Shown: positions 43,393 through 51,878 of the stretch, piece after piece | Position numbering within the stretch: position 1 is the stretch's first letter | How the letters are laid out: each line of letters opens with the position of its first letter | NCBI GenBank assembly: GCA_046091285.1 | Contig: JBJTBH010000110.1 | Span: 1-58,463 of the forward strand | Reading direction: 5' to 3' | DNA: 58,463 bases | Source of the DNA: CAIXOZ01 sp046091285 | GTDB taxonomy: Bacteria; Cyanobacteriota; Cyanobacteriia; PCC-6307; Cyanobiaceae | The notes under the pieces: model-generated | What the model was told of the DNA's origin: nothing | The model's database searches: none | Seen by the model: the letters and a program-made list of their open reading frames with translations, nothing else | Translations under genes and position numbers: made by a program

Positions 43393-44473
43393 TCAGCCGC
43401 CCGGATCCACCCCGGCTGATCTCACCCTGGCGGACCTCGGTGAATGGAACCTGATCGAGCGGCTGGGCCGCTTTGCCCCACCGGACCAGTTCCTCGATGA
43501 CGCCGCGCTGATCACCACGGCACCAGGGAATGGCAACCCTGACCTCGTGGTCAACACCGACGTTCTTGTTGAGACGGTTCACTTCAGTGATCGCACCACA
43601 GCCCCTCAGGACGTGGGCTGGAGGGCAGCGATGGCCAACCTCTCCGATCTGGCCGCCATGGGCTGCACCTCGGTGCTGGGTCTCACCGTCGGGCTGGTGG
43701 CCCCGGCCACGACGCCCTGGCGGTGGGTGGAAGGGGTCTACGAGGGCCTGCAGGAGGCCCTGGAGGCGCGCGGTGGTTTGCTGCTGGGGGGCGATTGCAG
43801 CAGCGGCCGGCAGCGGATGCTGGCGATCACGGCGCTGGGACAGCTGCCGCCCCGGGGAGGTGGAGCGATCCTGCGCAGCGTCGGCCGACCGGGAGACCTG
43901 CTGCTGGCCAGCGGGGCCCACGGCCTCAGTCGTCTCGGCCTGGCCCTGCTGCTCGATGAACCGGTCCCCGGCCTGAATCGCCTCAATCCCGACCAACGCC
44001 AGGCACTGAGCAGGCGTGCCATCAAGGCCCACCGTCGCCCGCAGGGCCGTTTCGACGTCGTCGAGGAACTGAGCCGCTGCCAACCGCCCGGAACCGCCTG
44101 GCGGGTGGGCGGCACCGACAGCAGCGATGGCCTGCTGGCCGCCGTGACAGCGATCGCGCGGGCCAGCGGCTGTCAGGCGATGCTCCAGCGCCATCAGCTG
44201 CCACTGGAGCCGACGATGGAGCTGCTGGAGCCGGCGGTGGCCTGGTGCCTCAGCGGCGGCGAGGATTTTGAACTGGTGCTGGCCCTGGAACCCTCCTGGG
44301 CCCGTGCGCTCCAGGCCCGGGTGACGGGATCACGGCTGATCGGCACGCTGACACCCGCCAGGAGTGCTGAGACCCCTGTGATCTGGGCCGAGGACGGCAC
44401 GGTGATCGCAACGGACGGCAACCAGGGGTACACCCATTTCCAGAACGCACCGACAGCAGCGGACGCGACCTGA
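43385..44473 (+). CDS. thiL: Thiamine-monophosphate kinase
   Basis: ThiL phosphorylates thiamine monophosphate to the cofactor thiamine pyrophosphate. The 362-residue protein has DDAALI near the N-terminus, VNTDVLVETVHF, MANLSDLAAMG, GGDCSSG, TDSSDGLLA and LSGGEDFEL, in the order seen in ThiL/PurM-like kinases. It overlaps the cyclophilin gene by 8 bp. It is the second thiamine gene in the window; thiG lies 20 kb away. Confidence 0.94.
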   Translation: MPDQPPGSTPADLTLADLGEWNLIERLGRFAPPDQFLDDAALITTAPGNGNPDLVVNTDVLVETVHFSDRTTAPQDVGWRAAMANLSDLAAMGCTSVLGLTVGLVAPATTPWRWVEGVYEGLQEALEARGGLLLGGDCSSGRQRMLAITALGQLPPRGGGAILRSVGRPGDLLLASGAHGLSRLGLALLLDEPVPGLNRLNPDQRQALSRRAIKAHRRPQGRFDVVEELSRCQPPGTAWRVGGTDSSDGLLAAVTAIARASGCQAMLQRHQLPLEPTMELLEPAVAWCLSGGEDFELVLALEPSWARALQARVTGSRLIGTLTPARSAETPVIWAEDGTVIATDGNQGYTHFQNAPTAADAT

Positions 44474-44559
44474 GGCCGATCGAACCGCCTCCGATCGAGG
44501 CGATCTCAGGGACGCAGATCCAGCAGCAGCAGACGACGCAAAAACAAAACGCGAACCAT

Positions 44560-44585
44560 AAAAAAGCCCCCTGGTTGAGGGGGCT
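44560..44585 (-). terminator. Rho-independent terminator of gap2
   Basis: Read leftward, an 8-bp perfect stem AGCCCCCT/AGGGGGCT (44578-44585 with 44565-44572) with a 5-nt loop is followed by six T residues (44560-44565). It lies 50 bp after the gap2 stop. Confidence 0.88.
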
Positions 44586-44635
44586 GATGAATCGCGGTCA
44601 GACCGCAACAGGAGACGAAGAACGTCGCAGGACGA

Positions 44636-45658
44636 TCACTTCCAGTTCTTGGCCACCACTTCGGCCAGATCAACAACACGCTGGCTGTAGCCCCACTCGT
44701 TGTCGTACCAGGCGATCACTTTCACCATGTTGTCACCCATGACGAGGGTGAGGTCGGAATCGACGATGGTGGACTCGTTGGTGCCGGCGTGGTCGGAGGA
44801 GACCAGGGGCAGATCGGAATACTTGATGATGCCCTTCATGGCTCCCTCAGAAGCAGCCTTGAGGACAGCATTCACCTCATCACGGTTGGTGTTGCGGCTC
44901 ACTTCGAGCACCATGTCGACCACCGACACATTCGGAGTGGGGACGCGCATGGCGATGCCATTCAGCTTGCCCTTGACAGCGGGATAGACCAGGGCGACGG
45001 CCTGGGCGGCACCGGTGCTGGTGGGGACGATGTTCACAGCAGCAGCGCGAGCGCGACGCAGATCGCGGTGGGAAGCATCGAGAATGCGCTGATCACCCGT
45101 GTAGCTGTGGGTGGTGGTCATCGTGCCCTTGACGATCCCGAAGGTCTGATCGAGGACCTTGATGATCGGCGCCATGCAGTTGGTGGTACAGCTGGCGTTA
45201 CTGAGGATGTCGAAATCCTCATGGCGGTATTGATCAGCATTCACACCGACGACAAAGGTGCCGACGCCGGCTCCTTTGCCGGGAGCCGTGAGGATCACCT
45301 TCTTGGCACCGGCCTGAAGGTGCTTGCTGGCACCGACATCATCGTTGAAAACACCGGTGGATTCGATCACAAGATCAACGCCCCACTCTTTCCAGGGCAG
45401 GTTGAGAGGATTGCGATCGGAGAAACACTTGATTTCCTTACCATTGACCACAATGGTGTTATCGGTGTAGCTCACCTCCGCATCACGGATCCGACCCAGC
45501 ATCGAGTCGTACTGGAGCAGGTGGGAATTCGTGCGCGGATCGGAAGTGTCATTGAGACCCACCACTTCGATACCGGAGTCGGCGCCGCGGCTGAGCCAGC
45601 AACGCATGAAATTGCGACCAATCCGGCCGAATCCATTGATCGCAACGCGCAGTGTCAT
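44636..45658 (-). CDS. gap2: Glyceraldehyde-3-phosphate dehydrogenase, anabolic (Gap2)
   Basis: Gap2 reduces bisphosphoglycerate with NADPH in the Calvin cycle. The 340-residue protein has INGFGRIGRN at the N-terminus, GLNDTSDPRTN in the cofactor site, the active-site cysteine C157 in SNASCTTNC, and WYDNEWGYSQR near the C-terminus. The NDTSDPRTN segment is the plastid-GapA/Gap2 type that accepts NADPH, rather than glycolytic Gap1. It is divergent from murC and ends at a strong terminator. Confidence 0.96.
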   Translation of the reverse strand: MTLRVAINGFGRIGRNFMRCWLSRGADSGIEVVGLNDTSDPRTNSHLLQYDSMLGRIRDAEVSYTDNTIVVNGKEIKCFSDRNPLNLPWKEWGVDLVIESTGVFNDDVGASKHLQAGAKKVILTAPGKGAGVGTFVVGVNADQYRHEDFDILSNASCTTNCMAPIIKVLDQTFGIVKGTMTTTHSYTGDQRILDASHRDLRRARAAAVNIVPTSTGAAQAVALVYPAVKGKLNGIAMRVPTPNVSVVDMVLEVSRNTNRDEVNAVLKAASEGAMKGIIKYSDLPLVSSDHAGTNESTIVDSDLTLVMGDNMVKVIAWYDNEWGYSQRVVDLAEVVAKNWK

Positions 45659-45705
45659 GGGAAGAAAGGCGGGAAACCCCGGCGGAAGGGTGGTTTTGGC
45701 AGCCG

Positions 45706-45711
45706 ATCATA
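45706..45711 (-). promoter_or_regulatory. -10 element of the gap2 promoter
   Basis: On the leftward strand TATGAT (45711-45706) lies about 48 bp before the gap2 ATG. No good -35 is visible at 16-18 bp. The placement gives a leader of roughly 40 nt. Confidence 0.45.
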
Positions 45712-45836
45712 CAGAGTGGAAACGCCGGTTTTCCAGCTCCGCAAGCCAGTGCGCGGACCGTTCCTGGCGCATCGGGAGCTGACGGGACCATGGCGCCGAC
45801 TTACCGTCATGCGGTCCCAGAATCCGGAGACGCCCG

Positions 45837-47288
45837 TTGCCCCTGCAGCTGGACCGCCATCAACCGCTCCATTTCATCGGGGTCGGAGGGATCGGAATGT
45901 CCGCTCTGGCAGGGATTCTTGCGGAACGGGGCTTCACGGTGACCGGCTCCGACCCCCGCCCATCGGCGATGCTGCAGGCCCTGCGCCGGCGCGGTGTGCG
46001 GGTGTTCCGCGAACAGAGCGCCACCACCATTTCGGCCATCCGCAGCGGCACGTCCCATCCGCCGATGGTCGTGATCAGTTCCGCCGTGGCGGAAACCAAC
46101 GCCGAACTGGCAGAAGCCCGTCGCTGTGGTCTGGTGATCTGGCACCGCTCCGATGTGCTGGCCGCCCTAATCAACAGCCAGCCCTCGATCGCCGTCGCCG
46201 GCAGCCACGGCAAAACCACCACCAGCTCACTGATCGCCACCCTGCTGGCAAGCACGGATCACGATCCAACGGCCGTGATCGGCGGCATCGTGCCCGCCTT
46301 CGGAAGCAACGGACGCCAGGGTGCCGGGCGGCTGCTGGTCGCCGAAGCCGATGAATCCGACGGATCACTCGTCAAGTTCCGCCCCAGCCTCGGGGTGATC
46401 ACCAACCTGGAACTGGACCACACCGACCATTACCCCGACCTCGAGAGCCTGATCAGTACCCTGCAGCGCTTCGCCGGCAGCTGTCAGCGGCAACTGATCA
46501 ACCGCGACTGTCCCGTCCTGCGGGAGCACTTTCGCAGCGAGGCCTGCTGGTCGATCGAACAGGTCGAAGGCGTCACCTATGCCGCTCTGCCGGTGGAGGA
46601 ACGGGGTGATGGCACCCTCGCGGACTTTTACGTCGACGGAATGTGGGCGGCCCGCCTCGAGATCCCGCTGCCTGGTCGTCACAACCTGAGCAATGTCACC
46701 GCCGCCCTGGGGGCCTGCCTGATGGAAGGGGTCTCCCTGGCGGAACTCCAGCAGGCCGTGACGCAGCTGCGACCACCCGGACGCCGCTTCGACTTCCGGG
46801 GCCTCTGGCGTGAGCGCCTGATCGTCGACGATTACGCCCATCACCCCAGCGAGGTGTCCGCCACCCTGGCGATGGCCCGCCTGATGGTGACCAGCGGTCA
46901 GAGCCCCCTCCCCCGATCACCCAGACGACTCGTGGCGATCTTCCAGCCGCACCGCTATTCCCGTACGGCCGAATTCCTGGAAGGATTCGCCCAGGCCCTC
47001 ACCGCCGCGGATCAGGTGCTGCTGGCGCCCTTGTATGCGGCCGGTGAACGACCGATCGCCGGCATCTCCAGTGACCGGCTGGTCAACGAAATCCACCGGC
47101 TGGCCCCTGACCTGATGGTGGAAGCCTGCGACAGCCTCGATGCGCTGGCCGCCCGGCTGGCTCAGGTGACCGAGGCCGACGATCTGGTGCTGGCGATGGG
47201 TGCTGGCGATGTCAACAGCCTCTGGGATCGACTGCCGAACGACCCAGGCCGCGATATCGAACCGCCGGATCTGCCCATCGCCGCCTGA
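45837..47288 (+). CDS. murC: UDP-N-acetylmuramate-L-alanine ligase
   Basis: MurC adds the first amino acid, L-alanine, to UDP-MurNAc in peptidoglycan precursor synthesis. The 483-residue protein has GVGGIGMSALA in the N-terminal UDP-binding domain, the ATP loop GSHGKTTT at 122-129, ADESDGS, NLELDHTDHY, and DDYAHHPSEV in the C-terminal domain. It starts at TTG 45837, 8 residues before the conserved start. murB follows 1 bp after its stop. Confidence 0.96.
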   Translation: MPLQLDRHQPLHFIGVGGIGMSALAGILAERGFTVTGSDPRPSAMLQALRRRGVRVFREQSATTISAIRSGTSHPPMVVISSAVAETNAELAEARRCGLVIWHRSDVLAALINSQPSIAVAGSHGKTTTSSLIATLLASTDHDPTAVIGGIVPAFGSNGRQGAGRLLVAEADESDGSLVKFRPSLGVITNLELDHTDHYPDLESLISTLQRFAGSCQRQLINRDCPVLREHFRSEACWSIEQVEGVTYAALPVEERGDGTLADFYVDGMWAARLEIPLPGRHNLSNVTAALGACLMEGVSLAELQQAVTQLRPPGRRFDFRGLWRERLIVDDYAHHPSEVSATLAMARLMVTSGQSPLPRSPRRLVAIFQPHRYSRTAEFLEGFAQALTAADQVLLAPLYAAGERPIAGISSDRLVNEIHRLAPDLMVEACDSLDALAARLAQVTEADDLVLAMGAGDVNSLWDRLPNDPGRDIEPPDLPIAA

Positions 47289-47289
47289 G

Positions 47290-48204
47290 GTGAACGACGC
47301 GCTGCTGCCACCGGACCTGCGTCAGGCCATCCCCCTGGGGGCTTACACCACCTGGAAGGTCGGAGGACCGGCCGACTGGTTCGCTGAACCGACGAGCATC
47401 GAGGCCCTGATGGCCCTGGTGGCCTGGGCCCGACAGCAGGATCTGCCGCAACGCAGCATCGGCGCTGGCTCCAATCTGCTGATCAGCGACCACGGCCTGG
47501 AAGGCCTCACCCTCTGCCTCAGGCGCCTGCAGGGCTGCACCCTGGACAGCGGCGGCGGCCTGGTGGAAGCTCTGGCCGGTGAACCGCTCCCGAGCCTGGC
47601 GCGACGGGCCGCCAGGGCCGGCCTGGGGGGCCTGGAGTGGTCGGTGGGCATCCCTGGCACCGTCGGTGGCGCCGTGGTGATGAATGCGGGCGCCCAGGGG
47701 GGCTGCGTCGCTGAACGGCTGCACGACGTCACGGTGCTCGATCCGACGCGACCGGAGAGCCCCTTCATTCTCTGCGCCACCGACCTGGCCTTCTCCTACC
47801 GCCACAGCCGCCTGCAGCAGGACCCCCTGATCGTGCTTTCGGCTCGCTTTCAGCTCGATGCCGATCAGGATCCGACCGTTCTGATGGCGCGGACGACGGG
47901 CAATCTGCAGAGCCGCACCTCGAGCCAGCCCTATCACCTGCCCAGCTGCGGCAGCGTGTTCCGCAATCCAGAACCGCAGAAAGCAGGCCGACTGATCGAA
48001 TCCCTCGGTCTCAAGGGCCTGCGGATCGGCGGTGCCGAGGTCTCCACCATGCACGCCAATTTCATCGTCAACAACGGCTGGGCACAAGCGGCCGACATCC
48101 AGGCCCTGATCGAGCGGCTGCAGGGTGAGGTGCGTCAACGCACCGGCATCGTCCTGCAACCGGAGGTGAAACGGCTGGGCCTTTTCGAACCGGCCCGGCT
48201 TTAG
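47290..48204 (+). CDS. murB: UDP-N-acetylenolpyruvoylglucosamine reductase
   Basis: MurB is the FAD enzyme that makes UDP-MurNAc, the substrate of MurC. The 304-residue protein has YTTWKVGGPADWF, the FAD-binding GAGSNLLISD, VGIPGTVGGAVVMNAGA, the active-site serine region LPSCGSVFRNP, and the C-terminal glutamate in VLQPEVKRLG. The start is GTG at 47290, directly after the murC TGA, so the two are translationally coupled. Confidence 0.95.
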   Translation: MNDALLPPDLRQAIPLGAYTTWKVGGPADWFAEPTSIEALMALVAWARQQDLPQRSIGAGSNLLISDHGLEGLTLCLRRLQGCTLDSGGGLVEALAGEPLPSLARRAARAGLGGLEWSVGIPGTVGGAVVMNAGAQGGCVAERLHDVTVLDPTRPESPFILCATDLAFSYRHSRLQQDPLIVLSARFQLDADQDPTVLMARTTGNLQSRTSSQPYHLPSCGSVFRNPEPQKAGRLIESLGLKGLRIGGAEVSTMHANFIVNNGWAQAADIQALIERLQGEVRQRTGIVLQPEVKRLGLFEPARL

Positions 48205-48230
48205 CCTGCCCGTCTCAACAGGATGCAGCA

Positions 48231-48572
48231 ATGGCGGGCTTCGGGCTTCCCAATTTCGGTCAACTCACCGAGGCTTTCCGCAAGGCTCAGCAGATCCAGC
48301 AAGACGCCCAGAAGCTGCAGGAAGATCTCGACGCCCTCGAAGTGGAAGGCAGCAGCCCCTGCGGCCGAGCGAAAATCTGGCTCTCAGGCAATCAGAAACC
48401 CCTGAAGGTGAGCCTGACCCCCGAACTGGTGGCCGAAGGTGCAGAAGCCACCGAAATCGCCACCCTGGCCGCCCTGAAGGCCGCGTACGAAACATCAACC
48501 GCAACGATGCGCGAACGGATGGAAGCTCTGACCGGCGGCCTGAACCTGAACCTGCCGGGGCTGGGGGGCTGA
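48231..48572 (+). CDS. YbaB/EbfC-family nucleoid-associated protein
   Basis: The 113-residue protein has a long N-terminal helix (LTEAFRKAQQIQQDAQKLQE), a central beta-sheet (AKIWLSGNQKPLKVSLTPEL) and a C-terminal helix, the tweezer fold of YbaB/EbfC DNA-binding dimers. In cyanobacteria it typically follows murB, as here (26 bp). It is expected to bind DNA in the nucleoid. Confidence 0.9.
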   Translation: MAGFGLPNFGQLTEAFRKAQQIQQDAQKLQEDLDALEVEGSSPCGRAKIWLSGNQKPLKVSLTPELVAEGAEATEIATLAALKAAYETSTATMRERMEALTGGLNLNLPGLGG

Positions 48573-48586
48573 GCGGACCGATCGAC

Positions 48587-48615
48587 CTCTGACGATCAGT
48601 CAGAAATCGTCAGAG
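48587..48615. terminator. Hairpin between convergent ybaB and rsgA
   Basis: A perfect 10-bp inverted repeat, CTCTGACGAT (48587-48596) and ATCGTCAGAG (48606-48615), with a 9-nt loop, lies at the meeting point of two convergent genes. It includes the rsgA stop codon. No T tract follows, so it may act as a bidirectional mRNA end or stability element. Confidence 0.5.
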
Positions 48616-49653
48616 CTCAACGCCATCGTCAACCTGATTCAGATCCTGGCGCTGACGGCGGCGGGAGGGTTGGCGCAGACGGGACTGGAGGCGGGGTTCG
48701 AGCCGGGAGCCCCGCTGCCTCAGACCGGGCTCGGACCGCAGCACAGCCCCCTGCCGTTCAGCCTCCGCCTCCACATCCGCCAGACAGCGGCCATACAGCG
48801 CCGCACGGTCCCAGTGACTGCCGATGACGCAGCCCTCATCCCCCTGATGCCGACAGTTGCTGTAACGACAGCCGCCGGCCGCCAGCACGGAACGCAGTTC
48901 AGGAAACAGAGCGGCCAGGGCGGAAGGATCGGGCGGCAGCAGCGGACGGTTGAACCCGGGGGTGTCGGCAACCAGGGCACCGGAGGCCAGGGGGAACAGT
49001 TCCACATGACGGGTCGTGTGCCTTCCGCGCTGCAGACGACCGGAAACAGCCCCGACCCGGAGCGCCAACGCGGGCATCAGGGCATTGAGCAACGAACTCT
49101 TGCCCACCCCGGAGGGACCGCAGAGCACGGTCAGGCCCGGCTGCTCCAGTCGCTGCCTGAGAATCTCGAGCCCGAGGCCCGTACGCGTGGAGATCGCCAC
49201 CGGGTCATAACCCCAGCCGCGGATGCGTTCACACCAGGTCGCCACATCGGCGGCAGGCAGAGCATCGGCCTTGGAGAGCGCCAGCAGAACGCTCTGACCC
49301 GTGGCTTCAGCCGTGACCAGAAAGCGGGTGAGCTGCAACGGATCAAGAGCAGGCTCCACCAGGGCTGCCACCACCACCACCCGGGAGACATTGGCCACAC
49401 CAGGCCGTTCCAGCACACTGTGGCGCTCGAAGACCCGGGCCACGGCACCCCGACCCGCCACCCAGTCGATGCCTTCGACCAGTACGCGATCACCACTGAA
49501 AATCTGCTGACCGCTTTTGCCGAGGCGGGTACGGCGGGTGCAGAGCAGCCGCTCGACACCACCGGGGCCGGCTTGATCGAGCGCCACCCAGGCGTAGTTG
49601 GCCAGCAGAGCGACCACCAGGCCCGAAGCACTGGTCGAGGTGTCAGCCCCCAT
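48610..49653 (-). CDS. rsgA: Small ribosomal subunit biogenesis GTPase RsgA
   Basis: RsgA is a circularly permuted GTPase that checks late 30S assembly. The 347-residue protein has an OB domain, then G4 (SKAD, 127-130), G1 GPSGVGKS (179-186), GRHTTRHVEL and G3 DTPGF. A C-terminal zinc knuckle follows (CRYSNCRHQGDEGC). The last 40 residues are Arg/Gln/Leu-rich, beyond the usual end. Its start overlaps tusA by 11 bp. Confidence 0.94.
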   Translation of the reverse strand: MGADTSTSASGLVVALLANYAWVALDQAGPGGVERLLCTRRTRLGKSGQQIFSGDRVLVEGIDWVAGRGAVARVFERHSVLERPGVANVSRVVVVAALVEPALDPLQLTRFLVTAEATGQSVLLALSKADALPAADVATWCERIRGWGYDPVAISTRTGLGLEILRQRLEQPGLTVLCGPSGVGKSSLLNALMPALALRVGAVSGRLQRGRHTTRHVELFPLASGALVADTPGFNRPLLPPDPSALAALFPELRSVLAAGGCRYSNCRHQGDEGCVIGSHWDRAALYGRCLADVEAEAERQGAVLRSEPGLRQRGSRLEPRLQSRLRQPSRRRQRQDLNQVDDGVEL

Positions 49654-49903
49654 GGCGACGGATCAACAAACGAACACCACCCTCAGGGAGCGGCTCAGCC
49701 GTGACCCGATGGCCCGCACCGCGCAGACCCTCGCTCACCAGCCGATCGGGCTCTCCGGCATCCAGGATCACCTCAAGCCAGTCACCGAGCGGCACCGCTT
49801 CGAGGGCCAGCTTCGAACGGATGAAATTGACCGGACAGGGTGTTCCCCGCAGATCAAGCCGCTGAAAGGGCACAGGACCTGGCTCAGGAACAGCTGCGGC
49901 CAT
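49643..49903 (-). CDS. TusA-family sulfurtransferase
   Basis: The 86-residue protein has the TusA fold signature LDLRGTPCPVNFIRSKLALE with the sulfur-carrying cysteine C23. The motif is CPVN rather than CPxP, as I recall for cyanobacterial members. It should accept persulfide sulfur; the recipient (tRNA thiolation, cofactors) cannot be inferred. It lies between dnaJ (2 bp) and rsgA (11-bp overlap) in one leftward operon. Confidence 0.88.
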   Translation of the reverse strand: MAAAVPEPGPVPFQRLDLRGTPCPVNFIRSKLALEAVPLGDWLEVILDAGEPDRLVSEGLRGAGHRVTAEPLPEGGVRLLIRRHGG

Positions 49904-49905
49904 GC

Positions 49906-51027
49906 TCAGCCGAACAGGCCGCCGAACAGACCGCTCTTATGGGGATGGCGATGCCCCTTGCTGGTGTGATGCCCGGCCAGCTCCTCGAGCAGCTGGCGCT
50001 CCTCGGCATTGAGCTTGGTCGGCAGCTGCACCTTGATCGTGAACAGGTGGTTGCCGCGAGCGACGGGATTGCCGAGCCTTGGCACACCCTTGCCCTGGAG
50101 ATTGAGCACTGCACCGGGCTGGGTGCCGGGTGGAATCGTCAGCGACTGGGGACCATCGACAGTTTCCACCTCAATCGTGTCGCCAAGGATCGCCTGCAGG
50201 TAATTGAGGGTGACCTCCGACTGAATGTTGATGCCCTCACGCCGCAGATGCGGATGGGCCTGAACGGTGAGGAACACATCGAGATCACCGGCGGTACCGC
50301 CGCGCTGGCCGGCATTGCCCTCACCGCTGACCCGAAGACGGGTACCGGTGTCGACACCAGCAGGAATGTTGATGCGCAGCTTCTTGACCACCTGCTGGAC
50401 GCCCTGGCCATTGCAGGACTGACAGGGATCAGCGATCACCTGACCGCTTCCCTCACAGGTGGGACAGGCGGTGACCTGGGTGAAGCTGCCGAAGGGAGTG
50501 CGGGTGGCGCGACGCACCTGGCCGGCACCGGAACAGGTGCCGCAGGTGTTGGGACCACTGCCGGAGCGGGCTCCGGAGCCCTGGCAGGTGGCGCAGGTCT
50601 CCAGATGCCGGATCTGCACCTGACGCTCCTGACCGAAGACCGCCTCGCTGAAACTGATCGTCAGGTCGTAACGAAGGTCATCGCCCTGACGGGGTCCCCG
50701 ACGACGGGGCCCGGAGCCGGCGGCACCGCCACCACCGAAGCCGCTGAAGAAGGTTTCAAAGAGATCCGCAAACCCTCCCATGTCGCCCATGTCGGGCATG
50801 CCACCACCACCACCGAGGCCAGCCTCTCCGAACTGGTCGTAGCGGGCGCGGGTCTGGGAATCGCTCAGCACCTCGTAGGCGCGACCGATCTCCTTGAACT
50901 TGTCTTCCGCGCCGGGATCCTTGTTGATGTCGGGGTGGTACTGGCGAGCCAGGCGTCGATAGGAGCGCTTCAGGGTCTCCGCGTCAGCGTCCCGGCTCAC
51001 GCCGAGCAGGTCGTAGTAATCCGCCAT
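49906..51027 (-). CDS. dnaJ: Chaperone protein DnaJ
   Basis: DnaJ is the Hsp40 partner of DnaK. The 373-residue protein has the J domain with HPD in QYHPDINKD, a Gly/Met/Phe-rich linker (about 72-105), and four zinc-finger repeats (CATCQGSG, CGTCSGAG, CPTCEGSG, CQSCNGQG). The two beta-sandwich client domains follow. The C-terminus is His/Gly-rich. It follows grpE by 79 bp on the same strand; dnaK is outside the window. Confidence 0.97.
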   Translation of the reverse strand: MADYYDLLGVSRDADAETLKRSYRRLARQYHPDINKDPGAEDKFKEIGRAYEVLSDSQTRARYDQFGEAGLGGGGGMPDMGDMGGFADLFETFFSGFGGGGAAGSGPRRRGPRQGDDLRYDLTISFSEAVFGQERQVQIRHLETCATCQGSGARSGSGPNTCGTCSGAGQVRRATRTPFGSFTQVTACPTCEGSGQVIADPCQSCNGQGVQQVVKKLRINIPAGVDTGTRLRVSGEGNAGQRGGTAGDLDVFLTVQAHPHLRREGINIQSEVTLNYLQAILGDTIEVETVDGPQSLTIPPGTQPGAVLNLQGKGVPRLGNPVARGNHLFTIKVQLPTKLNAEERQLLEELAGHHTSKGHRHPHKSGLFGGLFG

Positions 51028-51106
51028 CGGCCCGGTCAGTCGGGGTCACCCTAAAACCGTGGCGACCCCTGGGAGGGCGTGAAGACCGACCCTCCCGCTG
51101 GCAGCC

Positions 51107-51784
51107 TCAGGTCGATGGTCCTTCCGACGACGGTTCAGCGGACGCCGGACCGGGGCCCATCGAGACCTTGACCAGGGCATGGCGCAGCACCCGACCCTCG
51201 AGCTGATACCCGCGTTGCAGCTCGGCGGTCACCACGTCTTCAGGGTGCTCCTCGCTGGGTTCACGCATCACCGCTTCATGCAGATTGGGATCAAAGGGTT
51301 CTCCTTCCACCCGCATCGGCGACACCCCGAGCTGCTTGAACACATCAACAAGCTGCTTGTAGAGGTTCTGGTAACTGCGATGCAGCGCCTGCGCCTCCTC
51401 CCCCTGAGGATTGAGCTGCTGCCGCGCCCGATCGAAGTTGTCGACCACCGGCAGGATTTCCCCGAGGGTGGAGCAGGTGATCTGGAGGCGCTGATCCTCC
51501 TGATCCCGTTGAGCGCGCTTGCGGAAGTTGTCGAAATCAGCCGCCATGCGCATGTACTGACCGCGCAGGCTCTCATGCTCGGCCCGCAGGGTGTCCAGGT
51601 CCCGCTCCAGAAACTGCAGCCGATCCGCGGCTGCAGCCTCCCCACCAGGGGCAGCGTCGGTGGATGCGGAGGCCGGGGCAGCCTCGGCGCCGCTGTCCGC
51701 AGGCCCATCGGTGATGGCCGGCTCAGCGGCCGGCTGGGAGGGAGTGGTCGGGTCCTGCTCGAAGGACTGGGCCTCGGTGCTCAT
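51107..51784 (-). CDS. grpE: Nucleotide exchange factor GrpE
   Basis: GrpE releases ADP from DnaK. The 225-residue protein has a Glu/Ala/Pro-rich disordered N-terminus (1-50), a long coiled-coil helix (residues about 50-110, including ADFDNFRKRAQRDQED) and the C-terminal beta-domain with PFDPNLHEAV and GRVLRHALVKVS. ATG at 51784 is the start; the open frame upstream enters pilB territory. It is divergent from pilB, 94 bp between starts. Confidence 0.95.
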   Translation of the reverse strand: MSTEAQSFEQDPTTPSQPAAEPAITDGPADSGAEAAPASASTDAAPGGEAAAADRLQFLERDLDTLRAEHESLRGQYMRMAADFDNFRKRAQRDQEDQRLQITCSTLGEILPVVDNFDRARQQLNPQGEEAQALHRSYQNLYKQLVDVFKQLGVSPMRVEGEPFDPNLHEAVMREPSEEHPEDVVTAELQRGYQLEGRVLRHALVKVSMGPGPASAEPSSEGPST

Positions 51785-51878
51785 GTTGACGGAACCGCAA
51801 ATCGGTTCTAGGCATGTTGGAGCTCCAGGCCGGTCTCCCACAAGCGGCGGAAGCCCGCACCATCCTGCCTGTGTCGCC

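Noticed and set aside
44789..46354. Plus-strand open frame running through gap2 into murC
   Set aside because: It is antisense to gap2 and out of frame with murC, with no domain.
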